The translations under genes were made by a program, and so were the position numbers. Below are positions 10,569-21,374 of a stretch of 64,000 nt of DNA, piece by piece. The notes beneath the pieces are model-generated. The model saw only the letters and a program-made list of their open reading frames with translations, was not told the DNA's origin and did not search any database. This DNA comes from Pisolithus tinctorius (Eukaryota; Basidiomycota; Agaricomycetes; Boletales; Pisolithaceae), in assembly GCA_024663395.1 (NCBI GenBank), contig JANFAH010000009.1, positions 806,001-870,000 of the forward strand, in the 5' to 3' direction. Position 1 is the first letter of the stretch; each line of letters opens with the position of its first letter.

Positions 10569-12860
10569 ATGTCCCTCCCGGTTACGTTTGAAGCCCGTTG
10601 TCGCGGTTGTCGCGATGACATCAACCCGAAGGAGCAGAAACATAAGGCCCAACAGAGATACATGGACCCTGATACTGGAAAATGCACGGAGCTTGTCGTT
10701 CAAGCGGTGAAACCAGCCCCCGGAACAAACCAGAAGAAGATAACCGATCAGACTCGGGCGACCCCCAAACGCGTTGTCTCGCTCTTCCGCCCTAAGACTT
10801 GTTCGACGAAGGACGTGTTGGTTTTTATATTGCTTTTGCCGTTCAGATTCCTCGTCTGCTCCATTCATTTACTCATCTAGCCGCTCGATGGTCTGCCGAA
10901 GGGAGGCATGGGAGGAGGCATCGATGTAACAGAATATCCGCCTTACCTCATGTATTATTGGGGCCACTTGTGGGCAGCTCGATCTCAGAAGGAACACTCT
11001 GCATTCGAGAATGGTAGGGAGAATCGCAAGCGTGCGTCATCCAGAACTGTTTCTGCGGCAAATGGTATCACCCGCCTTCTACGTCCTCGTCGCAAGCGCG
11101 AAGATGACTCCCCTTCCACGACGCCTGTCGTTGCTTCTACTCCAGAGAGTACGGCTCGCAGCTTCTACCCTCGTCGACTCGTCATTCTTCGCGATGATGA
11201 CGTCTGGAAGGTCTGCGATGATCATGACAAGATAGCTCGCCATCGTTATTTCGCCGTCTCTTATTGCCAGAGGGACATATTGGAAGAGGAGGAATTCATC
11301 ATGTCGATCCATTCGGCTGCCCTGCAGTGCAAAATGAAGGCTTATTGGTTGGATCTCGAGTGCATGGGTAATACGGACGAGGAGAAGCATCTGGACGTTT
11401 ACCAATTAGCAGACATTTACCGTGGTGCCGAATTCACCCTTGTCGCCTTCCCCAAATCGGATGATCCCACCGATGCTCAAAGTGGGGAAAGCTGGAGGAG
11501 TTGGAGCGACCGCGTGTGGACACTGCCGGAAATCTTGTTGAGCAAGGAGTTGCGATTCATGGTTGGGCCGAAGGGTCCAGTGACCATAATCACTCTCCGT
11601 GAACTCGCTAATTTTGCTTACGGACACGATAGCGAGGAAGCTGCGGTTGTCAATGCCTGCGGTGGCCTGGACCGCCTGTATCAGCTGGAACATCTGACCC
11701 TCCTGAAGGCCGTAATTTGGCGTCGAGGTAGTTCTTCGCAAGACCCAGAGAAAGCTCCACCAAAAGTGCAATCTCGGGCGTCGAAGGGAATAGAATATCT
11801 TTCCTACGAAGCCGAGAAGGTGTACGCTCTGATGGCCTTCTTTGAACATCGCATGATGCCTTTCCCTCCTGAAAGCGATCTACATGCACTAGCCCGGCTT
11901 TCGATGATTAACGACGAGTACCGTGTAGCAGAACGAATGCTTTCCATGTTCCCCCACGAAATCCCATCGAAATCTTGCTGGTATGCCGACAATGATCAAT
12001 ACAAAGCGCAGTTCTGGGACATCGAACCAGAGGTTCAGGTTGCTGGAGTAACAGACAAGGGGGCGCTGGTTCTCGATGGCTGCCGGGCTGCATCCATCAG
12101 ATGGAAGGATTTTCCAGAGGTCGGTGTTCAGACGACGGAGTCCGGCTTCCGTCAACTGGTCGCCAAAATCGCTGTATTTGGTATTCCAGGCTTCTATGCC
12201 CTTGCCGCGCAATGGATTCCATGGTTGTGGGGTAAAGTCTCCGCAGAGTCAAGTGCTGTGAGCGCGGACGCTTCGGCGTCGTGCAGTGGGAGCTCGTGTG
12301 CGTTCAAGCTTTCCCTTAGCCCCGCAGCGACAATTCTCGCCATCGTTATCTTCGGCTGGGCCACCTTACTTCTCATTCTCGGCCCATTCATGATCGCCTA
12401 TTCGATTTCTGGATGTATTCTTTTCACGCAGCCATTCCTCGTTGGAGTCAAAGGCGCCTTAAAGGTTGAAGAAGCTTTGCACTACCTCTATCGTGGATGG
12501 TTAGTGCGGCCTCGTCTTGCCTACACGACCAGTGGTTCCGTGCTTGCCGAGCATGCCGGGGAGGGGGATATACGGGAAGGAGACAAGACCCAATATGATG
12601 AAGTTAAGAAGCTGAACAGAGACGACCTATACACTCTGATTGACACGTCCACCGGAACTCTCTACTATTTCACTGCAAAGCGCCCGCCGACGGTGTGTCT
12701 GTACACGGGGCGAGAGGGCGGGTTGGGTAGATTCGTGCTTTGCTCCGAAAACTGCACTGCGAACGAGCTTCACAAGGAGACGGCGTTGCGTATGCCTTCT
12801 CGAATCCACCATTTCATGAGGTCCTGTGGTTGGTTGGCCATCGGAGGCACGGAGGAATGA
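10569..12860 (+). pseudogene. HET-like type B copy B2, one premature stop
   Basis: Frame aligns with B1 over its whole length (764 codons), but the Trp in the LLFWPLDG stretch after the first hydrophobic segment is TAG at 10878-10880, where B1 and B4 have TGG. The frame is otherwise open to 12860 with all core motifs present, including WLDLECMG, DIYRGAEF and DRVWTLPEILLS. A downstream ATG at 10908 would start a 650-aa product lacking the first membrane segment. So this is either a very young pseudogene, a readthrough gene, or a shortened soluble-N-terminus variant. Confidence 0.75.
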
Positions 12861-13039
12861 AACTACAGGATATAACATGTCTTTTGATTGGTTGTGCGGT
12901 TACCAGGTGGATGATGTACATATACGTAGTACACTACACATTTACCTGTACTTCCGCTGTACTTGATTACTGCGAAGACCGAGAAAAAGAGCACAGAAAG
13001 TGACCACTCGTCCTTTGATCTGTTTCCTACGCATGTATA

Positions 13040-13858
13040 TCTGGCCTGTAGTCTGTGTTGCTAGGTGTGGCTCGCCGTATTTTCCGAAGCTGACAGAGTC
13101 CCTCTGGCTAGTATCAACTACTTGCAGTTTGGCCCATACAATAAGTCCCTTGCTCTCCAGTACTCGAACCGTATCCGATGCTTCCGAGGATGGGCGCATA
13201 AATAAAATGGGTGGTTATACAGGCTGTTTTGCCTACGTTCACTCTCCACAGGGACTTATGGAATGCCTGTGCAGTCATGAGCAACAAGTGTTGCTTTACA
13301 TGAATGAAAAAAAGCATTCCTGCCGGTCTATCACTTGGACAGCAGGGTTTTTCTTACCACACAACTGTGCTACTGGCTAGCTGCAACTGAAGTTTTCTAC
13401 AGAAATCGAAATTTTGCACTCTCTAGATCTCTGAATGAAAAGTGCATAACTCATCTTCGATAAACACTTTTTGACTGTCCAGCTGCAGGTCATTCTCAGT
13501 TAACCCCGAAGGCATCCTTGCAGGGCCGGTCGCAACTGATGATGACTCTGCCAGATATGTCCCAGCTTGTGCATGGTTCAAAAGTAGTACAAGCCTGGCT
13601 GGGCGTCATTGTGTCATGGCAATCCCATTCCGTCTGCACAACGTGAAATGAACACGAAATTTCTGGTCTCTCGATTAGCCAACGGCAATGTGTCTCATGG
13701 CAAGCGAGTTCGGGACAATGGGAGGCAGCAAAAGACGCTGTGAAACTGTACAAATCATCCGAATAGGTTCTCTCCTCTCCTCCAGCCTCTATCAGTTTCA
13801 GTGTGCCTGTGGATACCTGATATCAGTTCTTAAAGTAGTTCTGTACACCCAGGACAAC
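13040..13858. repeat. Degenerate type B spacer/promoter
   Basis: Diverged copy of the spacer found before B1, B2 and B4. The core promoter block is damaged: the dozen bases holding GCATAGATATA are missing around 13725, so no TATA-like site remains before the B3 stub. Confidence 0.6.
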
Positions 13859-14098
13859 GCATCCCTCTGCTTTGTGTCTGAAGCCAGTTGTCACGATGAC
13901 ACCAACCTCAAGAAGCAGTCATGTAAGGCCCAACAGAGATACATGAATCCAGATATTGGACAATATATGGAGCTTGTCGTCCAAGTGGTGAAAGCGGCCT
14001 CTGAAACAAACATAAAGCAGGTTGGGATCACTGATCAGACTCTGAGGACCTCCAAGTTTGTTGTCTCGCTCTTTTACCCGAAGACTTGGTCAGCAAGA
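13859..14098 (+). pseudogene. HET-like type B stub (B3)
   Basis: Aligns with the first about 80 codons of B1, including SEASCHDD, KAQQRYMNPD and LVVQVVK, then stops matching near 14093. The start codon position reads GCA instead of ATG. The downstream two-thirds of the gene is absent and the sequence runs into the MIF4G-like remnant. It marks a breakpoint of the unit duplication. Confidence 0.7.
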
Positions 14099-14309
14099 TG
14101 GAGGTTAACGTCTGGGAGGCAACAAAGGACGAGCCTTGATGTGGATCTCACTGTTCGGGACACAATTGAGCCAAAGCCGAATTGTAATACTTGCAGTGGG
14201 GCAAGTTCCGCATTAATGCAGGACACCACACTAGGATAAGGATCAACATCTCGTACGTGCATATGCTCACCTGCACCCGGTGTTTCTGTTCTACGTATAC
14301 TCCTGTCCC

Positions 14310-15002
14310 CGTCCCTTGCCAGAACGAACTGAGCCAGCTGGCCATGTCCTGCAAGACCAATGCCGGTGGCGGATGCGTCGCGACAGAATAAAGGGTCGTC
14401 TGGGAAGGAACAAACGATGCCGCAAAGGGATTGAAAGTTGCTTGAGAGGTAGGAAATTTGACCTGAGTATCGGCGGTGGTGGAGTCATTGGTTTGTTAGT
14501 TTGTAGGTGATAAAATGAGCTTGCACGCGTCTATCTGCCGATGGTCCTCATCATCTACCTAGATTGTATTACTCCTAAGTGGTGAGTCTGTAGAGGTAGA
14601 ATGCCATTCCACTCTGCCACGGCTGTTCAATGACCCGTAGATTCGCGAGTGTCCCCCCTTGGAGGAGGAAAATGCAGATGTCTACGGCATCCTGGGATAC
14701 AAGTGGCGGAGTGGAGTGTAAATTAATTTGGAGTTGCTGTCGAACGACGTGGGTGTATCTTGCTTTTGAATGGGGGACCCTGGTCTTTGTATGACGGAGT
14801 CTGTACGTATGTCGAAAGGCCATCTTATTGTGACTGCAACCGACATGTGCGATGCTGAAGCCCCTAAGTAACAATAATGCTTTGACAGAGCAGACCGACG
14901 CAGTCGCATCTCGAGGCAACGCTACTTATCTGCGCCAACTATCAATACTGCAGGGAGGTATAGCATGAACATTGAAATATTGAAAACCCATGTGTGGACT
15001 GG
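14310..15002 (-). pseudogene. MIF4G-like gene remnant, copy 2
   Basis: Minus-strand match to exon 1 and the upstream region of the gene at 776-1937, for example the SSFWQGTGTGVY stretch and the Pro-rich segment before it. The start codon is lost (CAT on the plus strand at 1935-1937 corresponds to a CCT here) and frames shift near 14560-14640. Exons 2 and 3 are missing. The match to copy 1 ends at 15002, where the DIRS-like element begins. Confidence 0.7.
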
Positions 15003-15226
15003 CCGCATCACAACACTCACATAGTATGACTCTGCGATGTGGCGAGGCACGAGCGAGACACAGAGTTTAGTCTTCAGACTAGCGTTAGGTAAGCGGCACA
15101 CTTTCTCTTCTGTTCGTGCCACCACCTCGCTCGCTGCTCCTCATCGTTGCAGTCTCACCCACCACGTTCCTTACACCCAACTTGTAGTCACTCCTTTCTT
15201 ATCCTTTCCCTCGCAGATTCCACCAA

Positions 15227-16836
15227 ATGGCTGACCCAAACCTCGAACAGCACCCGGACTTCAAATCAGCTGCCTTTCGTGAGATCCAAGAAGCCATGAT
15301 GGCTACACTCGACCTCAACCTGGAACAAGCTATAGCCTGTCTCCGCACGGCCTGGGATGACGACCATCAACATAGAGTCGACGAGTGGAATGATCAACAC
15401 TGAGCAGAAGGTGAAGAAGCACAACAAAGGGAAAACTGACCTGAACCGGTCCCAGGCCCAGCACCCAGACAGGAAGCTGAGGGCCTAGAAGATGGATGTC
15501 ACAATGCAGAATGCAAGAAGCCCCAAATGGCCAACTTCACTGTCGGTTGTCCACCCCCCAGCATCATAGTCAACAGGCCATCCCAATATGCCACCAACAA
15601 GCTTGCCTCTTGTGACTATGTTGAACTCTGGTATTTCTCCCCTGAAGGCTGCAATGACACAGCAAAGCATGCAAGATCCAATGCCGATGACACCTTTGGC
15701 ATCTCCAGCACCAATGACCTACTCACTCTCAGGCCAGTAGCATCGGTCAAAGCATCGCAGAACGCATGTGTGGATCACAACTCAACTTTTGGCAAATTCC
15801 TACAAGCCCAAGTGTCGTTCCTACACCACATAAGAATGGTTCCCTGGCCCGAAAAACACATCAACGCCCTCGCCATGTTTTTCTGGAACCTCAAAAGTCA
15901 CCCCCAGCGCTCCACCACAAACGGCGACGCCATCGTCCTAAACTATGCTTCCCGAGTTCGCCACCAGTGGCACAACGAACTGAAGGCGAACAATGGCCAT
16001 GTATTCGACATCTCCATCATCAACGATACATTGATGAACAGCATAGCCTTCGAAGTGAATGATGCCACCCAGAAATGGCTCGCTTGAAGGTCAGTCGCCT
16101 GAGCGTCACTTAGAGCACACAAAGCTAACCAAACTTTCACCATTCCACTCCCCCAACATCTCAATTTCACTAACACCATCATCCACATCGCCCTTTATCA
16201 ACACCCTACCCCTCTCACCCTCCTCCCAATGGCATGGCCATGCCCCATCAACGCCCATCCCAACCTAATCACCCCGCTTCCCATGCCACCTTTTCCGCCC
16301 TACCATGCTCCCCACACCACAGGGTCGAAGCCTTCTTTGAGACGAACCCAACCTTGCCCCCACAATCCAGATGATCCCGGTGCAATTACCAACAGCGACC
16401 AGAGACCCAAACATCACGAAGGCGCAATTCACACTCCCAATCCCCCAGACCCCAGTTTTGTCAACAACTCCACTTGTCCCCGCCCAAAATCTCCAACCTA
16501 TCATCCCCCCCCCCCTGCAAGTGATCCCCAGGAACCCCCTCCCAACCGAAATCAGCATGCCCAATATGCCTCGGACATCACCCCCACCAGATCCACGAGT
16601 GCAACAACCCCAACCTGTGGGATGGATTGCCCACGCATGCCAGACGCACCACAGAAGGTCACGTCATTGATGGCAAAGGTCATGTCCTATGCAGTGATTG
16701 GCAGAAACCCAACAGCTGCACCCTCTCACACAAGTCTGCCAAGCATGAATGTTCTGGGTGCAGGAGTCATGAGCATGGAGCTCAGCATTGCCATCGTGCA
16801 CAGAAGTGTGCAAGCACTAACCCCATACAAGCCTGA
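15227..16836 (+). pseudogene. DIRS-like Gag with zinc knuckle, broken
   Basis: ATG at 15227, preceded by a likely 5' leader intron (GTAAGC near 15091 to CAG at 15215). Frame interrupted by TGA at 15401, 15437, 16085 and 16100, all plausibly from CGA. The middle part (15527-16087) holds TNKLASCDYVELWYFSPEGC and DTFGISSTNDLLTLRP, recurring sequences in agaric element Gag proteins. The C-terminal zinc knuckle (CPICLGHHPHQIHEC) and the following C-x-D-W-Q and CSGCRSHEHGAQHC motifs are in another frame (16563-16836), so a 1-nt indel lies in the Pro-rich linker between about 16330 and 16560. Confidence 0.75.
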
Positions 16837-18333
16837 GTCCTGGCACATGGCTTTATCCTCCTACAGCCTGCTAAACCGATACCCGCACATCGTCCAAGGG
16901 ATGCAGCACAGCTTCTCTGCCAACATACCCCCACTCCCACGCACATACACCCCCCTGAACAGCCATACCACCTGAGAGCACCACACCGCTTTCAGTGATG
17001 CTGTAAATAAAGAATTCAATAAAGGCAGATACCTTGGACCATATACCGTGCAGGAGATTCAGCACAGCCTTGGACACTTTCAATCCTCCCCGATTTCAAT
17101 CATACCCAAACCAGGCAAACCGGGCTGCTACCGTCTAATCCAAAACCTATCCTTCCCACACCCCCCATCCTTTCCTCCTTCCATTAATTTGTACATCGAC
17201 ACCAATCTATACCTGACTTCGTACAGTATATTCCCCATAGTTGCAGCACTCATATCGCACCTACCACCGGGATCCCAAGGTGCAGTCAGGGACATATCTG
17301 AAGCATACCGTACAGTTCCCACCCATCCTTCACAATGGCACGCCCTAGTAGTCCGAATTGCAGACAACCTGTTCGCCATAGATACATCCCTGTGTTTCGG
17401 TTTTGCCCCATCTGGTGGCATCTATGGTAATATTGGAGCTGCAGGCATTGACATCATGAGAGCTCAGGGCATAGGCCCAATCCTGAGATGGGTCGATGAC
17501 CATTTTTTCCTTCGCATACCAAGATACGTGCTTCAAGACTTCAACCTCAAGCGCAGTGAAATCACACTAACCATCGCTTCTGGCGATGGCAGAACAGTCA
17601 AAGGAGGTCGTCACTGGTTTGCTGGAGCTCCCCTCCCAGACGGACAGACAGAAGAACATGACGAGGACTATACCCAACCCATCAAGGACCTAGCAACATT
17701 GTCCTCAAGATCAGCAGAAGACCACCAGTTCACCTACAACATTGAAGACATCGATTGCATCTCCCACTACCTAGGCATTCCATGGGAAGTCTCCAAAGAC
17801 ACACCCTTCTCCACAAGACCCACATTCATAGGATTCACTTGGGATCTAGCTAACTATACCGTCCAGCTAGCTGAACCAAAACGCCTCAAGTACCTCCTCA
17901 CGATTGACATATGGAATTCTAAGCGAACACACACCTTGAAAGAAGTACAGAAACTACATGGCAAGCTCATACACGTGACCTTAATACATCCAGAAGGACG
18001 ACCGTACATAATAAACATTGAGGCAATGCTAGGCATCTTCGGAGACAAACCTTTCAAGCCCAGAACTCCACCCAGCAGCACTGCAGATGACCTAAAATGG
18101 TGGCATGCCAAACTAAGCTCCCCAACCATCCCCTCCCCACTCCCCATCCCACAGCCCATTGAGGACTTCCTCGCTTTCTCCGATGCAAGCTCATCCACAG
18201 GGATCGGGATCATGCTACAAGGGCAATGGAGAGCATGGACCCTCAGACCCAATCGGAAATCTGATGGGCGCAATATTGGCTGGGCAGAAGCAGTCGGCCT
18301 CGAATTGCTCACCCTCACAATCCTCAACACCGG
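16805..18333 (+). pseudogene. DIRS-like reverse transcriptase, first part
   Basis: Frame runs from LTPYKPESW through a TGA at 16973 into KGRYLGPYTVQEIQ, IPKPGKPGCYRLIQN (fingers), RDISEAYRTVPTHPSQW (catalytic Asp region), CFGFAPSGGIYG and ILRWVDDHFF (the VDD catalytic motif). Near the end, FSDASSSTGIGIML resembles the start of an RNase H-like fold. The frame is cut at 18333 by the Ty3 insertion and resumes at 28387 as RDNQGVIEGWKHGRSRN, confirming one original gene. After the insertion, a further TGA near 28534 falls where Arg is expected (before YLPSDHNPADPIS). Confidence 0.8.
18329..18333. repeat. Target-site duplication, left copy
   Basis: ACCGG here matches 28382-28386. If the LTR keeps canonical TG...CA ends, the outer A belongs to the LTR and the duplication is the 4 bp CCGG; otherwise it is 5 bp. 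Confidence 0.7.
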
Positions 18334-18987
18334 TGTAGGATAAGTCCAAGTAGCTGTATAATACGAGCTAGATGGCTTAGATAACAACAATAAAAAATGA
18401 AGGGAACGAATTGTTCGTCCCAAGGGATTCTGGACTGTCGGGACTAGAAGGAGAGACCCAGCGCTTTGTAGCGGTAGTGTTTCGTGACGTGCGCGGCGTG
18501 GTCCGTGGAGTAGTACTGGCGATGCGAGCAGTGCGAGCGGTATACGTAGTTCGTGTGCAGCGGAATGCGAGATGTGCGGTGTAGACAAAGTGGAAAAGAA
18601 ACTCATGGTGACCTTCCGAGTGCCAAAAGGTCTCATTCTGTACCTAAGTACAGGGCTTTATAGTCCAGACAAACCCGGAACCTAAGTAAGACAGGGTACA
18701 GTAAAGGAAAGCCGCGCGACAGTGCATGCAAACAAGACTGGCTGAACAGAGGCCGAGGGTATACTACAAGCGTTAAAGGAATAGAGCCCGTGATAAGAAA
18801 AAGAGTCCGAGGAAAAACAACGACCAGAGCACAGCGGCCGCGGGTATAGCTCCGTGCAAGAGGGAGCGAGGGCGTGGGAAGGTAGTGTGTGAACAATGGT
18901 GAACGTGAGATGGGAGCGGACGTAACAGTAGTCACGGAACGGTTAATGATAGGGGCTTATGCATCCAGGGAATGCGGATTCCTCACA
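18334..18987 (-). repeat. LTR (3' LTR of the Ty3 element)
   Basis: Begins TGTGAGG and ends CCTACA when read on the minus strand. It differs from the other LTR at 20 sites; at 11 of them this copy carries the TpG or CpA state. Confidence 0.92.
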
Positions 18988-19298
18988 CCTGCGGGGGACT
19001 TAGATGCTGACCATCCCCGGTCAGCCACGTGGCGCGGAGGACATAAATAGCTTGCCGCGTGGTGATGGCAACAGTGTGGTGCCGAGGGTTCGAGAACACC
19101 GGATGATTCCGCGTGGAAGCGAAGCAAGCATAGAGCCGAGGGATGCGAGAAGGCCGTTGAATACCGCGTATAGGCGTCCGGACCGATGACATAAGTGCCT
19201 CATGGCCGCTAAGTATATAATTGTTAATGCGCGGCTCAAACCTTCACATCGACTTGATTCTTCCCCCCTCATCAATCACCTTCTCTATCGCTCTAGTC

Positions 19299-20412
19299 AT
19301 GTCTGCTAACCGTGCCCCTCGTCTGTCGCAACTCGTACGTGTGGCCACTCCCGACCCAATCGAAGCAGAGAAGGCCTCGCTGAGGGAGAAGTTCGTGGCC
19401 GCCTCTGCGGCTCTGGTCGCTGAGGCCAAGTGCCTCCCGGGTGACAAGGAGGAATTGTGGGAGGAAAAAGTGATGTGGATGCGCAGATGGGAGCAGAGGA
19501 CGGTAAGTGTCCAACGCCTTTGAGGCTCACAGTACTGACTGTTTTCCAGGGAGAAGTGTTCCCCCTCGTCGAGCGCGGGCGAGCATTGGGGATCGACACC
19601 AAAATAGACGCGGCGGATGGTCCTGCGGTAGCAGAGGCCGACGAGGCCTATGAGAGGTGGGTGTCCGAGGAGATCGCGCAGGGGAGAGCGGACGAGGACG
19701 TGAGGATGGAGGAGGAAGCTTCGCAGGTTGTCGAAGAACAAGGTGCAAGTCTCGTGGCGCCTGTGGCGACGGAGAAGATGTCGCACGTCGAAGTGGTGTC
19801 CTGGCCGGTTCGCAAGGTAAGTGCGCGTTTGTAACAGTGCAGTAGCGGCTGACACCTGGATCAAAAGCGGTCGCGACAAACCATCGCGGAGAGCGAGGAT
19901 GAGGAGGAGCCCAAGATTGTCGTCCCGCCTGGTTCGATCCTCCACAAGGTGCCCTGCACGTGCTGCACGGTCAAGAACACCGCGTGCACAGGTCCGGTCG
20001 GGCGCACGTGCAATGGCTGCATGCGGATGAAGCAGGGGTGTGAAAAGTCGACGAAGGCCGCAGGAAAAAAGGCGCAGGCAGGCGCATCCGTTGGTGAGTG
20101 GCAACTTTACTTCAGGGGGGTTCCAGCTGATGCCAAGTAGCGCAGACCTCAAAGGCTGCGAAGGCTGGCCCCTCCAAGAGGGCCGCAGACGATGACGATG
20201 ACGACGACGAGGTGGAAGTGGTCGAGAGCCACACACGCACGAAGGGGAAGGCACCAGTGCGCGGTTGGCTCGATCCCAAGGTCGCGGCCGACCTCTCGTA
20301 GTCGTTGAGGCTGTTGCGCGCGGAGGCCACGGAGTCGCACGCTGCCTACCTTCGACTTCAGGTGCGCGTGGATCAGCTCGCCGAGGCACTGGAGAAAATT
20401 GGGGTGGAGTAG
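19299..20412 (+). pseudogene. Antisense Zn2Cys6-like gene inside the Ty3 element, premature stop
   Basis: Runs opposite to gag-pol. Exons 19299-19502, 19550-19816, 19868-20093 and 20141 onward; introns of 47, 51 and 47 nt, each GT...AG with a CTGAC or CTGAT branch site. Exon 3 encodes six cysteines spaced C-x2-C-x6-C-x7-C-x2-C-x6-C, the spacing of the fungal Zn(II)2Cys6 DNA-binding cluster, followed by basic residues; exon 4 has an acidic run of seven Asp. The first exon is Glu/Ala-rich and probably helical. A TAG at 20299-20301 ends the frame, but it continues as a coiled-coil-like tail (LRLLRAEATESHAAYL) to a TAG at 20410-20412, so the first stop is probably a recent CAG to TAG change. Without it the product would be about 322 aa. 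Role unknown; DNA binding is suggested by the cluster only. Confidence 0.7.
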
Positions 20413-21000
20413 AAACGTCTGTAGTTAGTTTAGACTCGTTGCATTGCCCAACCCGCATGTCAGCACGCATCGCGCTGAATATACCACCTTTCTTGCTTCT
20501 GTGCGAAGTTGCGGACGACTCGAAGTGCTTGAAGATGTTCCACGGGATAGTGCGGCTGCAGCAGGATATGATGCATGGGGTACCGCCCGACTTGTCTTCT
20601 TCATGCAGCTTTCGACTTCTCTCAACGGTAAGTCCTCGTGAAACGATCTTGATGGTAGGATGTGATGGAATGGTGGAGAGAGAGCGAAGGGACTGTTTAT
20701 TGGGTAACTGTGACGGTCTTTGGGTATTAATTGTAAGGAAGCGGAAGGAGAATTGAAAGAAAAATAGATCAAGGGGCGCATGCTGACTGCGTGATCGAAG
20801 AAGAAATGCTCGGGGTGGTTGTGAGTATCCGCGGTATAGAGCGGCCGAGGACGGCATCAGCGAGACTAGTAAGAGAGATAGGAGAGACGTTGTTTTGGCT
20901 ATATACTTATTCAGTGTTTTGTTATTTTTCTGGACAGTTTTGGACTTTTTGTAAGCGGTTTTTATGTTTTTTGAGCGAGGACTAGCTATCAGTAGAATCA

Positions 21001-21057
21001 CCGGACGAAACCCGGGGTGGAACAGAGGTCTCCGGACGAAACCTGGGGTAAAACAGA
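21001..21057. repeat. Tandem 26-bp repeat in the Ty3 cargo region
   Basis: Two units, 21001-21026 and 21032-21057, each beginning CCGGACGAAAC and ending AACAGA. They differ at three positions, all transitions. Confidence 0.85.
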
Positions 21058-21374
21058 TAAAAGGAAACGAACTATGTCTGATATCGGGTGGATCAAGTGG
21101 TATGGTGGTCACCCCTGCAGGGGACTTTGAACGCTGACTGTCCCTAGGCAGCATGGGAGAGGGAACGAGTGTAGTAGAAGAAGCCGCAGGGGGGCAGGCG
21201 AGGCTGCGGAAAGAGGTATGGGTATCGCGGGAGAAGAGGGTACGGGGGAATAGTGCGATGGGCAAACTGTGGATACTGGAAGGGACAGATAGTCAGCTGT
21301 CCACGGAAAAAGCCTCCACATCATCATCAGTGGGGTCATCCTCAGCTTCCTCAAGAAGGCGGTCTAGCTCTTCA

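Noticed and set aside
13688..14239. 183-aa plus-strand frame as a separate gene
   Set aside because: It runs through the damaged promoter block and the start-less B3 stub, then into unrelated sequence; it is a chance fusion of remnants.
19244..21265. Long minus-strand open frame of 673 aa
   Set aside because: It is the antisense shadow of the spliced Zn2Cys6-like gene; composition is Arg/Ser/Leu-rich without any motif, and it runs across introns of the plus-strand gene.
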